Both the position numbers and the translations under genes were made by a program. A stretch of 64,000 nucleotides of DNA from Sphaerosporella brunnea (taxonomy: Eukaryota > Ascomycota > Pezizomycetes > Pezizales > Pyronemataceae): positions 1-64,000 of the forward strand of contig VXIS01000207.1 in the NCBI GenBank assembly GCA_008704415.1, given 5' to 3'. This document shows positions 7,721 through 17,471 of the stretch, piece after piece. Below the pieces are notes generated by a model that saw only the letters and a program-made list of their open reading frames with translations, was not told the origin of the DNA and searched no databases. The number at the start of each line of letters is the position of its first letter. The first letter of the stretch is position 1.

Positions 7721-9832
7721 CTAATCAAACCCAGCAAATGGCTCCTCTTCGTCAACAGGCACTCCACCATCATCATCACCATCCTCACTTCCACTCTCAT
7801 CGGCCTCATTCTTCCTCCGCTTGCTCGCCTCCTTCGCGCCCCTCCTCCGATCTTCAACCTGCCTTTGGAACCCGCTCTTGGTCGAGATCCTGTGTTTCGC
7901 GTCCTTGCCTTGCCTTGCCTCCACTCCGTGAAGCTTCAACTTCTTCTTGTCCTTCTTACTTGTCTTGGGTAATGAATCCAGCAGCCATTTCTGCACCGTG
8001 CTCTCTCCATTCTTCGATGTCGAGGCAGCAATAACGTTCGCAATTCCCTTGACATACTGGATATCCTCCTTGGTGTAATATGTCATCGCCTCTCCGCCCT
8101 CGGTCTTTGCACGTCCAGTGCGGCCAACTCGGTGGATATATGACGCCACCGAGGTGGGGATATCGTAGTTGATAACCATGCGCACACCGCGGAAATCCAT
8201 ACCCCGCGAGAGAAGATCCGTAGTGATCAGAATCCACACCTCGCCCAGCCGGAACCGCGTCATCGTTTCTTCTCGCGTGGTGTCCGTGAGCTCGGAGTGC
8301 AGCACTGCGATGCGGCCGGGAGTAGGTAGGTCATATTGGATCTCGTTGAAGAGCGCCTGGGCGCGGGGGATCGATTGCATAAAGATCAGAATCGGGGGTC
8401 GGAGGGAAGTGGTAAAGAGCTGGCGGAGCGCCAGGAGCTTGCCTCGTTCGGTGGCCGTGTAGGTGAGGGTTTGTTTGACGGTCGGGAGAGAGGTGTCTTT
8501 GATTCCGACGACGAATCGCACAACGTGGGGAGGATTGGCGGGAGTGGAGAGGAGGGTCTTGGTGGTGAGCTCTTCGGTGGCCGAGGGCATCGTAGCACTC
8601 CACAGGGAGGTGCGTAGACTCCGTTGAGCCCGGTCTCGCAATGCTTCCCAGATCCCCATCGTTTGCTCACGGAAGAGCTTGTCAAGGAGCACATCCGCCT
8701 CATCCAAAATGAGGCCTTGGATTCCTGTCATGGCGCTCTCGCCGGCGGCCTCAATTGCATGCTTGAGCAGTAATGGGGTGGATACAACGATGTCGGACTT
8801 TATGCATGGCTCTTTGTTGTCTTCTGGCAAGATGTCGGCAGATGATACTGGCCTGTGTCCCTTCTTAAATTGTGAGACCTTAATGCCGGTTCCTTTGACA
8901 AGTTTTTTGACTTCGTTGACAATCTGGCCTACGAGCTCTTTGGTGGGCGCGAGGATGACAGCCTTGATCCCTTTCTTCGCACCGCTTTCTTTTTGAGATC
9001 GCAGCAGTCTATTGATGAGCGGAACTACATAAGCCAGTGTCTTTCCGCTTCCAGTCGGGGCGCAGGTCAAGAGATCTACCGGCGCTCCCTCCGGCACACC
9101 ATCAATGAAAAGATCCTGCTTCATGAGGACTGGCAGAGCTCCCATCTGGACTTCCGTAGGGGAAGCGTAGCCTTGCGCCAGGATGTTGGCGTAGACGCGC
9201 TTTGACAGCGCATAACCGTGCGCCGCCGATCGTAGCTGCGTAAAGTCCGTCAACGGCGGGATCAGCAGTTCCGGTTTCTTTGACTTCTTCTTGGGCGCCT
9301 CCTCCACCGCCTGCTTCTTCAAAGACTTCTTTTTCTTCTTCTCCGCAGGCGCAGGAGCAGGCTCTGGATGCGGCGCAGCAAGCAGCGTGAATTTGAGCTT
9401 GTTGGTGCGCAGTGTAGACTTGATCTCTTCTGGCGTCGGCAACACTACCGTCTCCTCCTCCTCCTCGTCATTCGCATCTCCCTCATCCTCCGACCCAGAC
9501 GAGGCGCCATCATCCGAGGAGACTTCTTCATCGTCAGAACCGTCCACATGGCGCCTTTTGCGCTTCTTTGCAGGCCCCTCCGTCACTTCCGCCACCTTCT
9601 TGGGCCCCATTCCAAAGAAATCGAGTTCCTTGGGCACCGAAATGGGGGCGCCTGTGGCAGCATCGTCCCTAGAGGCACCCGAGGCGGCCTTGCGCTTCCG
9701 TTTCTTCTGTGACTTGGAAAGTGTAGGTTGCGACGCCGCCGCCGCCGGAGGAGCTGCGACAGCTGGTGATGGCTTTTGTGTGTTTCGCGAGAAGGTCGTG
9801 GACCGCGTGAGCAGGCGGAATACGTCGGTCAT
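7721..9832 (-). CDS. ROK1: DEAD-box RNA helicase ROK1 (18S rRNA processing)
   Basis: Nucleolar ATP-dependent RNA helicase of the Rok1/DDX52 family, needed for early cleavages that yield 18S rRNA. It is a single uninterrupted exon of 703 residues. The N-terminal third is charged, with KKRKRK and Asp/Glu-rich tracts. The core has a Q-motif region (YASPTEVQMGALPVL), motif I APTGSGKT, Ia PTKELVGQ, II DEAD (LILDEADVLL), III SAT (SLWSATMP), IV ILIFMQS, V TDLLSRGMDF and VI YIHRVGRTGRA. The C-terminal tail is Lys-rich, then acidic. Family assignment rests on core motifs such as RGMDFRGVRMVINYD and on the large N-terminal extension. Confidence 0.93.
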   Translation of the reverse strand: MTDVFRLLTRSTTFSRNTQKPSPAVAAPPAAAASQPTLSKSQKKRKRKAASGASRDDAATGAPISVPKELDFFGMGPKKVAEVTEGPAKKRKRRHVDGSDDEEVSSDDGASSGSEDEGDANDEEEEETVVLPTPEEIKSTLRTNKLKFTLLAAPHPEPAPAPAEKKKKKSLKKQAVEEAPKKKSKKPELLIPPLTDFTQLRSAAHGYALSKRVYANILAQGYASPTEVQMGALPVLMKQDLFIDGVPEGAPVDLLTCAPTGSGKTLAYVVPLINRLLRSQKESGAKKGIKAVILAPTKELVGQIVNEVKKLVKGTGIKVSQFKKGHRPVSSADILPEDNKEPCIKSDIVVSTPLLLKHAIEAAGESAMTGIQGLILDEADVLLDKLFREQTMGIWEALRDRAQRSLRTSLWSATMPSATEELTTKTLLSTPANPPHVVRFVVGIKDTSLPTVKQTLTYTATERGKLLALRQLFTTSLRPPILIFMQSIPRAQALFNEIQYDLPTPGRIAVLHSELTDTTREETMTRFRLGEVWILITTDLLSRGMDFRGVRMVINYDIPTSVASYIHRVGRTGRAKTEGGEAMTYYTKEDIQYVKGIANVIAASTSKNGESTVQKWLLDSLPKTSKKDKKKLKLHGVEARQGKDAKHRISTKSGFQRQVEDRRRGAKEASKRRKNEADESGSEDGDDDGGVPVDEEEPFAGFD

Positions 9833-10677
9833 CGTGGATACTACCGAGTGGCCGTTGAACCGTGGATTGAGGGACGGATGCTCTCTTCAGATGTTGCTGG
9901 TGAAGAATTGTCGTCAAACTAAAATTATTTTGACGCCAAGATTGCGTGGAGAACCCTAACCCACATGCATGTGATCAAACCGGGCAGTCGAGAGTCGGGT
10001 TCAAAAGTTTGGGTCTGTTCTTCGGTCTTTGCGATACTGAATGATATATTTCTAGTCGAGGTGTAGACGTTGAGCGTAGCCGAAGTTGTGGTGGAGGATG
10101 GTGATGGGAAAAGCAAATTGTATTACTACTATCTTACAGGCTGATCTAAGTACGCTTATCGGCATATTATAGCCTCACTGGATATCACTCGGTGATATCC
10201 CTAGCCCTTATCACAGTATCTCACTCGTCCTTATCCTCGCCTAGAAAGCCAGTTTCCAACAATTTCGTCTTTCCTATTCACCCATGGAATACCCAGAGAA
10301 TCCTTCCATGCTGAGTGTTTTCAGTTCGAGTGAAAATTTATGAGTATCGACATGATGCTTGCGGTGAGACATTTCTAAGTACATTGATATCGCGGCGCGG
10401 TATTCAGATGATTGATGGCGTTCGATATCCCCTTTGACCACAGATGAGATGGCATCCGGATGGCAACTTCAGATTTCCCGATTTTGCGCAGACTGTTCCT
10501 TCTCACAGGCCCTGCAGGATGGATTCCGTTGGACACGATAAACAGCATATAGATATTCTTATAACCAGCCAAAAATTTCTTCCACAAAAGATATCGGTGC
10601 ATACAATCCTCCTTCTATGAAAACCCATTATCCAAAATTATCCTGTATTTTCCCCCGCTAACTCCATCTTTTTTGCT
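9833..10677. other. 845-bp spacer with a small perfect hairpin
   Basis: This region lies between ROK1 and THR4, both minus strand, and should hold the ROK1 promoter and the THR4 3' UTR. At 10180-10200 GGATATCAC and GTGATATCC form a 9-bp perfect stem around a 3-nt loop. No coding region is supported. Confidence 0.6.
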
Positions 10678-12391
10678 CTATACCTTACCCTCGGCCGCCA
10701 ACATCTCCTCCACGGCTGCCCTAACCAGCTCCGCATCTGGCCTCTCAATGACGGTAACCCTCTTCTCCTTCTGCTCCAGCCCAATAAACTCCTTGGGCCT
10801 CACCACAGTGTCAAAGTCGTATCCACTCTCCTCCTTCAATGCCAGATCCACAGCGTGGTTAAACTTGGAAGGGTGCGCAGTCGACAATGAAACAAAGGTG
10901 ACATCGGTCTCGCCCGCGACCTTAGCCTTCTCGATCAATCTCTTCGCCGCCGCAACACCGATGGCGCTGTGGGGGTCAAGCACGTAAGGAGCGGATGGAG
11001 GAGTGGTGTAGATGTGCTTGATGGTGGCGACAGTCTGCTCATCCGACACCCTCTCTGACACAAAGTCCCGGCGCGCAGATTCGAGGACAGAATCGGGGAC
11101 GACAGTAGTGCCGACGCTCTTGAGGCTGTCCATCCACTGCAACACGGTCTTGCCGGCGGTCGCTTTCTTCTCCTGCGAGGACTCGGCGGTGCTCTGAGCC
11201 TCCCCAGAGATGCACTCGAGGGCCAGGTACCAAAGCAGGCGCTCGAAGTTCGAGGACACAAGAATGTCCATGGCGGGTGCGAGGGTCTCCTTGACGCCAG
11301 CAGGGTGCGCTTTGGCGCCATCCGCAACAATGCCGCCTGCACCCTCCTCCGCAGCGACGGGGTGCTTCTCGTAGCGGCCGCTCTTGATGAAGCGGTCGAG
11401 AATGTCGTTTTCGTTGGTCGCAATGACGAGCTTGTCGATGGGGAGACCCATACGTTTCGCAAAGTAACCGGCGAGGATATCTCCAAAGTTACCGGTGGGC
11501 ACGACGAATCTGATCTTAGGGGTCTCTCCCTGGGGAAGCTCGTTGGCGAGCGCAAAGTAGGACGAGAAGTAGTAAATAATCTGGGCGAGGATACGGGCCC
11601 AGTTAATGGAGTTGACAGCAGCAAGGTTATGCGTCTTGCTCATCTCCGGGTGGGAGAAGAGAGCCTTGACAATGTCCTGGCAGTCGTCGAAAGTGCCCTC
11701 CACCGCAAGGTTGTGCACATTGCCATCAAGAACCGTGGTCATCTGCGCCTCCTGGATCGGGCTGACCTTGCCGCGCGGGTGCAGAATGAACACACTGACA
11801 TCCTTCTTTCCGCGCAGACCGTAGATGGCGGCCGAACCAGTGTCTCCACTGGTGGCACCGATGACGGTCAATGCATGACGTTTTCCACCGTTCCGCGCCT
11901 GCTGGGCATTCCGTCGCGCCAGGAAGTACTCGAACAGGTTTCCAACAAACTGCAGTGCGACGTCCTTGAAGGCGAACGTGGGGCCGTGGAACAGCTCGAG
12001 GACGTGGAGGTTCTCTTCGGGAACGAGAGGGACCACAGGTGCAATGTCAGGGTGGCGGAAAGTGGAGTATGAGCGCTCGATCAGCACCTTGAGGTCATCT
12101 GCGGGGATCTCTGAAGGAGAGATGTACAGCGACAACACCTCGTAGGCGAGGTCCTGGAACCGGAGCTTCGACCAGCGAGAGGCCCAGTCCTCGGGGAGTG
12201 TTGGGATCGCCTCAGGAATGAAGAGACCACCATCAGACGCAAGACCCTTAAGCACGGCCTCCTCGAAAGAGAACTGTGAGAGTTGTTAGCTGCGACTCAG
12301 CTCCCACCTCTCCACCACCGGAAGGACGACTTACGCCGTAAGAGCCACCACGGGTGCTCAAATACCGTTGTGAAGGAGCTGGTCCGGCCAT
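10678..12391 (-). CDS. THR4: threonine synthase
   Basis: PLP enzyme converting O-phosphohomoserine to threonine, the last step of threonine synthesis, in the cytosol. Two exons: 12391-12335 (19 codons) and 12273-10678, with a 61-bp intron, giving 550 residues. The splice joins GGSYG to FSFEEAVLKGLASDGGLF, a conserved block. FHGPTFAFKD carries the PLP lysine at about residue 122. ATSGDTGSAA and VPTGNFGDILAG are further PLP-contact signatures of the fungal/plant-type long form. The C-terminal part (YVLDPHSAIGVAAAKRL) is the usual domain. Start chosen as the ATG of MAGPAPSQRYLSTRG, the usual N-terminus of fungal THR4. Confidence 0.95.
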
Positions 12392-13544
12392 TGTATTGGG
12401 GGGAGGGGGGAATTGGAGAAAAGGGGGGGGGGGGGGTATGTGAAGGTGAGGAATTGGGAATTGGTTGTCGTCGAATTGACTCAAACGGCGGGGGCGGCGG
12501 ACAGGCGAAACCCAGGGACAAAAAAGGCCAAGACAGCCAGTCTAAAACCGATGCCGGGTGCAAGCTGACTGGCTGTGGTAGTTTCTGCATCTGCAAAAAC
12601 TCTTCGCGGCATCGCCACCTGCATGCATTTCCTGCGGCCGTGGCTGGATGATGCTGGGGAGTGTTTATTGGCGGATGGCTTCTGACGGTTTCTCCATCCT
12701 GAGGAAGAAAGCCAACAGCCTGTGGACGCGAAAGCTCAGAAGACTCCTGCTTGAAATGCAAAGCCTACAAAGTCGGTGCGAACGAACGAACGGTTCCGCC
12801 GACAACACTTAACTCCTACTCCTTCACGTCGTCTGCCCGCCATGTCTGAAGCGGTCTCGGCCTCCACGAGTGCACGACGGCCAGCGGGTTGAGACTCGCG
12901 TGGCAAAGATGATAGAGATCTCCGACCCGTTCGCGGTCATGACTAACCCCGGGATCGTTCCCAACCAGCGTGTCTTGGCGGCCTGGTTGTTGTCATCGAC
13001 AAGAAGCTCGAATGTCCGTCCGTGTTGCCAGGCGGGATGCGTGCGTGGAAAACTCACGCATCAAGAATCCACTGAAGCATATGACGTCGGATGCGCACCT
13101 CAACACTGCGGAGGCCATTCTTGGACGCTTCCCCTCCATCACCGACATGAACTGGTTTTGGGACACCCTGTGGAGGTCGAAGGAGACAGTGAAGCCACCC
13201 CCGTCTCCTGGCCACTCGGCGACTCGGCGACTCGGGTTATTGCGACGGCCCGCGGCCTTCACGGTCACAAGCATCAACGTCATGATCGAAGGCGATGAAC
13301 GTCAGGGCACGCGCAAGCTGACCCTTTGTATGGGTATCTTCTCCGGTTTGGCGTACTGCCTGCTGAGAGATAAACTACCCGTGGACCCGCTGCTACAGCA
13401 AAGACTCTCGAACTAGGCAGGCACTATCAACAGCGGTAAGGAACACGCTGCTATGCAGCTAGGAAAGACACAACGGTTGAGTCTATTCTTCTAGCAACAA
13501 TGAGTAGGGTATCTGTACTTATCCTGCACAAATCCATCTATCCG
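12392..13544. other. 1.15-kb spacer with unassigned ORFs
   Basis: This interval lies between the start of THR4 and the end of the monooxygenase gene. A G-run at about 12424-12435 sits in the THR4 leader. Plus-strand ORFs of about 140 codons (12870-13298 and 12970-13416) overlap in different frames, with no recognisable domain and no clear splice solution. A decayed gene is possible. I see no supportable feature. Confidence 0.45.
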
Positions 13545-14970
13545 TCATGATCTCACCTCGACCGCCTCCTTCTCCTCCTTCTCCTCCTTCTGCTCCTCGT
13601 AACCAAATCCCAACTCTTCGATCGTCCTCACCACCCTCCCCTCTTTCTTCGCTATCACAAACGCCTTTTTAATCTCCGGCACCCTCTCTCTGACGAATCT
13701 CTCCCAGCACCTCCACCTCGTCGGCTCCAATCCCTTCGCCTCTCCCACAAAACCCTCCAACTTATCCAAGTAATCTGCATCAGCCGGATATCCCATGAAA
13801 TGGAATTCCCTCCCAGCGCCCTTCTCTGCCTCCTCCTCTTGCTCCCACTTCTCCATCGCTTCCCTCTCCGGCAATCCCACCTGGCCAGACAACACCGCCG
13901 CCACCCAAACCGCCTGGCTCTGTTCCATCGGGAAGGGGATCACCCTTGTCGACAGTCCGATGAACGAGAGAGTCGGATCGCGCGGGTAAATCACTTGCTG
14001 ATACACTCCATGTAACCTCTCCCCATTCATCACTAGCCCCAGTTCCTTTGGCAGGAAGGGCACGGTATACAAATATCCCGTGGCGAACAGCACCACCTCT
14101 ACTCCCTCCTCTCGTTGTCCGTCGACAAAGCTTATACTCCCGTCTTGATGTAACTCCTTTATCTCGGGCACCACCTTCACCCCCTCGGAAATGGGGAAGA
14201 AGCCATCAGAAGGTGAACGAATAACCTGCAGCAACTCGCCTTTCACATACGGCTTCAGTTGTACGGAAATATCGACTGCTGAAGCAGATGCGCCGACCAG
14301 GAGGACTTTCTTCCCTGTGAACTCTTCGGGACGTCTGAAGTTGCGCGAGTGGAAGATCTCGCCTGGGAAATTGTTGATACCTGGGATAGACGGGATGTAG
14401 GGCGTGTTATAGTGGCCTGTAGCTACTACCACCGCGTCGTAGTGTGTTGGCTCCGCGGAGGCGGAGGTGAGAACATCCCAGCCGCCGGTTGAGGCGGGAG
14501 TAACAGAGGTTACGGAAGTGCTCAATTTTATCAGCGACCGCAGATCCTCTGCATATCGGCGGAGGTACTCAAGCACCTGCACATGCGGCGGGAACAACGG
14601 GGAGTCCTCAGGGAATGGGTGGAATGGGAAACACATCAGCTGCTTGGGAATGTTTGTCTCTACGCACCTGCCGTCAGCCAGCGGCCTCTCAATGGTTGCA
14701 GGAGCGTTGTGTACCGAGATTGTCATACATAGCGGAGATGTATTCCCCGTCGACAGGCTGCTCGACAACATTTGGGTCGGTGGAAGGAACTGGGGTCACC
14801 GCGGTGCGCGCGGTGTAGTTCCAGACCCCGCCCACGTTCCCGCGCTGCTCCAGCACATCGATAGTGTCGAAGGAGCCTGTGGCTTGCAGCGCTCGAGCGG
14901 CGACTAGGCCGCCGGCGCCCGCGCCGATGACAGCGACGCGGCGGATATTGGAGAGGGTGGCGGTCGGCAT
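13545..14970 (-). CDS. flavin-containing monooxygenase (FAD/NADPH)
   Basis: A class-B-type FAD monooxygenase. Two exons: 14970-14715 and 14659-13545, 55-bp intron, 456 residues. The splice joins AMYDNL to ETNIPKQLM, a block conserved in fungal FMOs. The FAD Rossmann motif GAGAGG is at residues 16-21; VGGVWNY follows the family pattern. FPGEIFHSRNF fits the FMO-identifying sequence, and VGASASAVD is the NADPH-binding GxSxxA motif. VVLFATGYLYTVPF is the ATG-containing signature. The C-terminus is Glu/Lys-rich. Substrate unknown: relatives oxidise thiols, amines or secondary metabolites. No biosynthetic neighbours are present, so a general oxidative role is as likely as a specialised one. Confidence 0.9.
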
Positions 14971-15479
14971 GTTCGTTGGTACGCAGAAGTACTGAGTACT
15001 TCTTAGAACCGGTACCCCCACTTTATGTCTCAGGCGGAGAAAGCCGGTTGGCTGCGGTTTAAGAAATTACGATGATCATCGATGGATCGTGGCAGGCCAT
15101 TTGCCAGTTCAACTCGGTTTGTCGAGCTCGAGACTTGGTTGTCAGATGACCAGAACCCGTGGCTGGAGGACTTCCCTTACCGTGAGGCCACCTCTCCAAG
15201 TACCTCCTTCCGTACCTATCATAATTGTCAGAACTTTCTCAAGACGTACTTAGCATCCCGTTGTACTCTAGTTGGTACATTTTATCACCAGCTTGGTCAA
15301 CTCTCTCAAGCGCTGAATTATATAATTCCCGCTGCAGGGATCACTGGACCCTTGAGAGGAAACGTGGACGCGGGGCTGGGGAAGAGAGCTCGGAGGTTGT
15401 TGTGGTGGTGTCTTCTTCTTCTTCTTCTTCCTCTTCCTGTTCTCCTCCTTCGCCTGAAACATCAATTCCATCATCAATA
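14971..15479. other. divergent promoter region, FMO / SEC53
   Basis: About 0.5 kb between the divergent starts of the monooxygenase and SEC53. It ends in a pyrimidine-rich CTTCTTCTTC tract (about 15411-15450), typical of core promoters and leaders of highly expressed fungal genes. No gene seen. Confidence 0.6.
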
Positions 15480-16448
15480 ATGTCTACCTCCGTGCACTCC
15501 CAGTTCCCTCCGCTCAACGACCGTCCCGTCAAGGACACCATCTGCCTGTTCGATGTCGACGGCACTCTCACCCCCGCGCGCCGCGTACGTTTCCCCTCGA
15601 AACGCTCACAGTGCTTTCTCAATTGCTGATGGCTTGGGGCCACAGATCGTGAGCCCAGAGATGCTCGAGCTCCTTCAGAAGCTGCGTAACAAGGTAGCAA
15701 TCGGTTTCGTCGGTGGAAGTGACTTGGTCAAGCAGCAGGAGCAGCTGGGTGTTGACGGAGCTAATGGTGCCCCCTCCCCCTCCTCGCACCCAATCTCAAT
15801 CTCCCGACCTAACACGTCTGCAGTCATCGACATGTTCGACTTTTGTTTCGCCGAGAACGGCCTGACGGCGTACCGCCAAGGCGCCGCGCTCCCCAGCAAC
15901 AGCTTCATCGCGCAGATCGGCGAGGCGCGCTACAAAACGCTGGCCAACTTCATCCTCCACGAGATCGCGGACCTCGACATCCCCGTGAAGCGCGGAACCT
16001 TCATCGAGTTCCGCAACGGCATGATCAACGTGTCACCGATAGGCCGCAACGCAAGCGTGCAGGAGCGCAACGACTTCGAGGTGTACGACAAGATCCACAA
16101 TGTCCGCGCGGCGCTGGTGAACAAGTTGAAGGACAAGTTCGCAGATTACGGTCTTACGTATTCCATCGGCGGCCAGATCTCATTCGACGTCTTCCCCACT
16201 GGCTGGGACAAGACGTATTGTCTCCAACATGTCGAGAAGGAGTTCAAGACTATCCACTTCTTTGGTGACAAGACTCACAAGGGTGAGCCCCCTCCCCATT
16301 GCTATATAGTGTGAGAGGGTGAAAATCCTAATTGGGATGGTCAGGTGGAAATGACTCCGAGATCTATGAGGACCCCCGCACCATCGGCCACACGGTCACG
16401 AAGCCGGAAGACACGATGGAGGAGCTCAAGAAGCTGTTTGATCTGTAA
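15480..16448 (+). CDS. SEC53: phosphomannomutase
   Basis: Cytosolic HAD-family enzyme interconverting mannose-6-P and mannose-1-P, the entry to GDP-mannose, dolichol-P-mannose, N-glycans and GPI anchors. Exons 15480-15584, 15646-15766, 15824-16282 and 16345-16448, 262 residues. The catalytic motif FDVDGT is at residues 24-29; [46 protein letters not shown] and HFFGDKT follow in family order. The second intron is 57 bp and stop-free in frame (GTGCCC donor, CTAAC branch, CTGCAG acceptor). Splicing restores the spacing seen in relatives (EQLG, eight residues, then FDFCF); retention would add 19 residues. Confidence 0.94.
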
Positions 16449-17471
16449 ACGGGCGTTAGGGAGTTGGTTGTGACGTTTGTTCAGCACGCATACTAACACA
16501 GTAGCTGCGGGGCGGCGGTTTGGTTTTTCTACGCAAATACATATACAAGTAGAATACATAATAAATAAATAAATTGAGCCTATATTTATTCCCGTGGCTA
16601 CATTATGATCGACAGGGACACGATGCAATTGCGAAATCCGCAAAACAACGACAGATCTACATAAACCCGCGCAATCATCACTGGAGGACGTCCTGACCAG
16701 GAAGCCTGAATCACGCACCTCTCTCCTTTGCCATCATAATGACCAATAAATTCAACGCATGATTGTCCGTCAACACTTTCTTGGCCACTTTGCTTCTCCG
16801 TGGTTACATACCTCTTATGTAGTACCACAAGTGACACAATTGAACACCCATGAAAACAATCGCTGCTACTATGCGCATATATGCTCTCTCTCCAGTCGTG
16901 CGGCATCTCGCCGGTCACAGTCTACCACTCGCAACTGCTGGGTAAATTTACGTATCGTGCTCTAGAGAGCTCTGAGTTCCAGTCCTCATGTTTACCGGGT
17001 GATATTATATGATTTTGAACCGAACGATCTGCCAATTGAGAACTGATAGTTTTCACGATGGCTTTCCTAGCCTTGTAGCCCCAAAGACCTAGGCAGCAAT
17101 TCAAACGCCAAAATTCAATTATAGACCGTGAGCTATGACGTTTCCTGGTTAATCCTATTACCCATAATATCACTCACCACTCACTACAGTACATAAGTAC
17201 CTACTCCACAGAGAAAAGGAAAGTCGAAACACGTCTAATCCAATTCTCGATTTTTCAGCCAACTAGCCACCACGATCAGATGTTAACGACACATCACCCA
17301 CGCCATCAATTATCAAAATGACCCTCAACCACCCAGGAAGCAAAAGAAAAAAAAAATAGAAGAGATCAACAGCGAGGAATTCAAACATGCACAGTAGAAA
17401 GGGAAAACTGATTCTCTTTTGTAGTTCCCAACGCCTGTCCGCCCAAACCCCACATTAATCGCGCGATCCGT
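16449..17471. other. 1.0-kb convergent intergenic region
   Basis: It separates the 3' ends of SEC53 and RLI1 and so holds both 3' UTRs. AT-rich, with AATAAATAAATAAAT at about 16560-16574 as a likely polyadenylation signal region for SEC53. No tRNA, repeat or coding signal recognised. Confidence 0.55.

Noticed and set aside
7226..7972. 248-codon plus-strand ORF across the ROK1-GCD2 spacer
   Set aside because: Overlaps both genes antisense; Arg/Pro/Leu-rich composition is that of a shadow frame.
9291..9959. 222-codon plus-strand ORF rich in Ser/Phe
   Set aside because: Complement of the acidic/basic N-terminus of ROK1; low-complexity coding always opens the opposite frame.
10375..10602. Small minus-strand ORF between ROK1 and THR4 as a gene
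   Set aside because: 75 codons, no conservation, lies in the THR4 3' region.
11305..12072. 255-codon plus-strand ORF
   Set aside because: Exact antisense of the threonine synthase core.
13545..16448. Secondary-metabolite cluster around the monooxygenase
   Set aside because: Neighbours are threonine synthase and phosphomannomutase; no synthase, transporter or cluster regulator is present.
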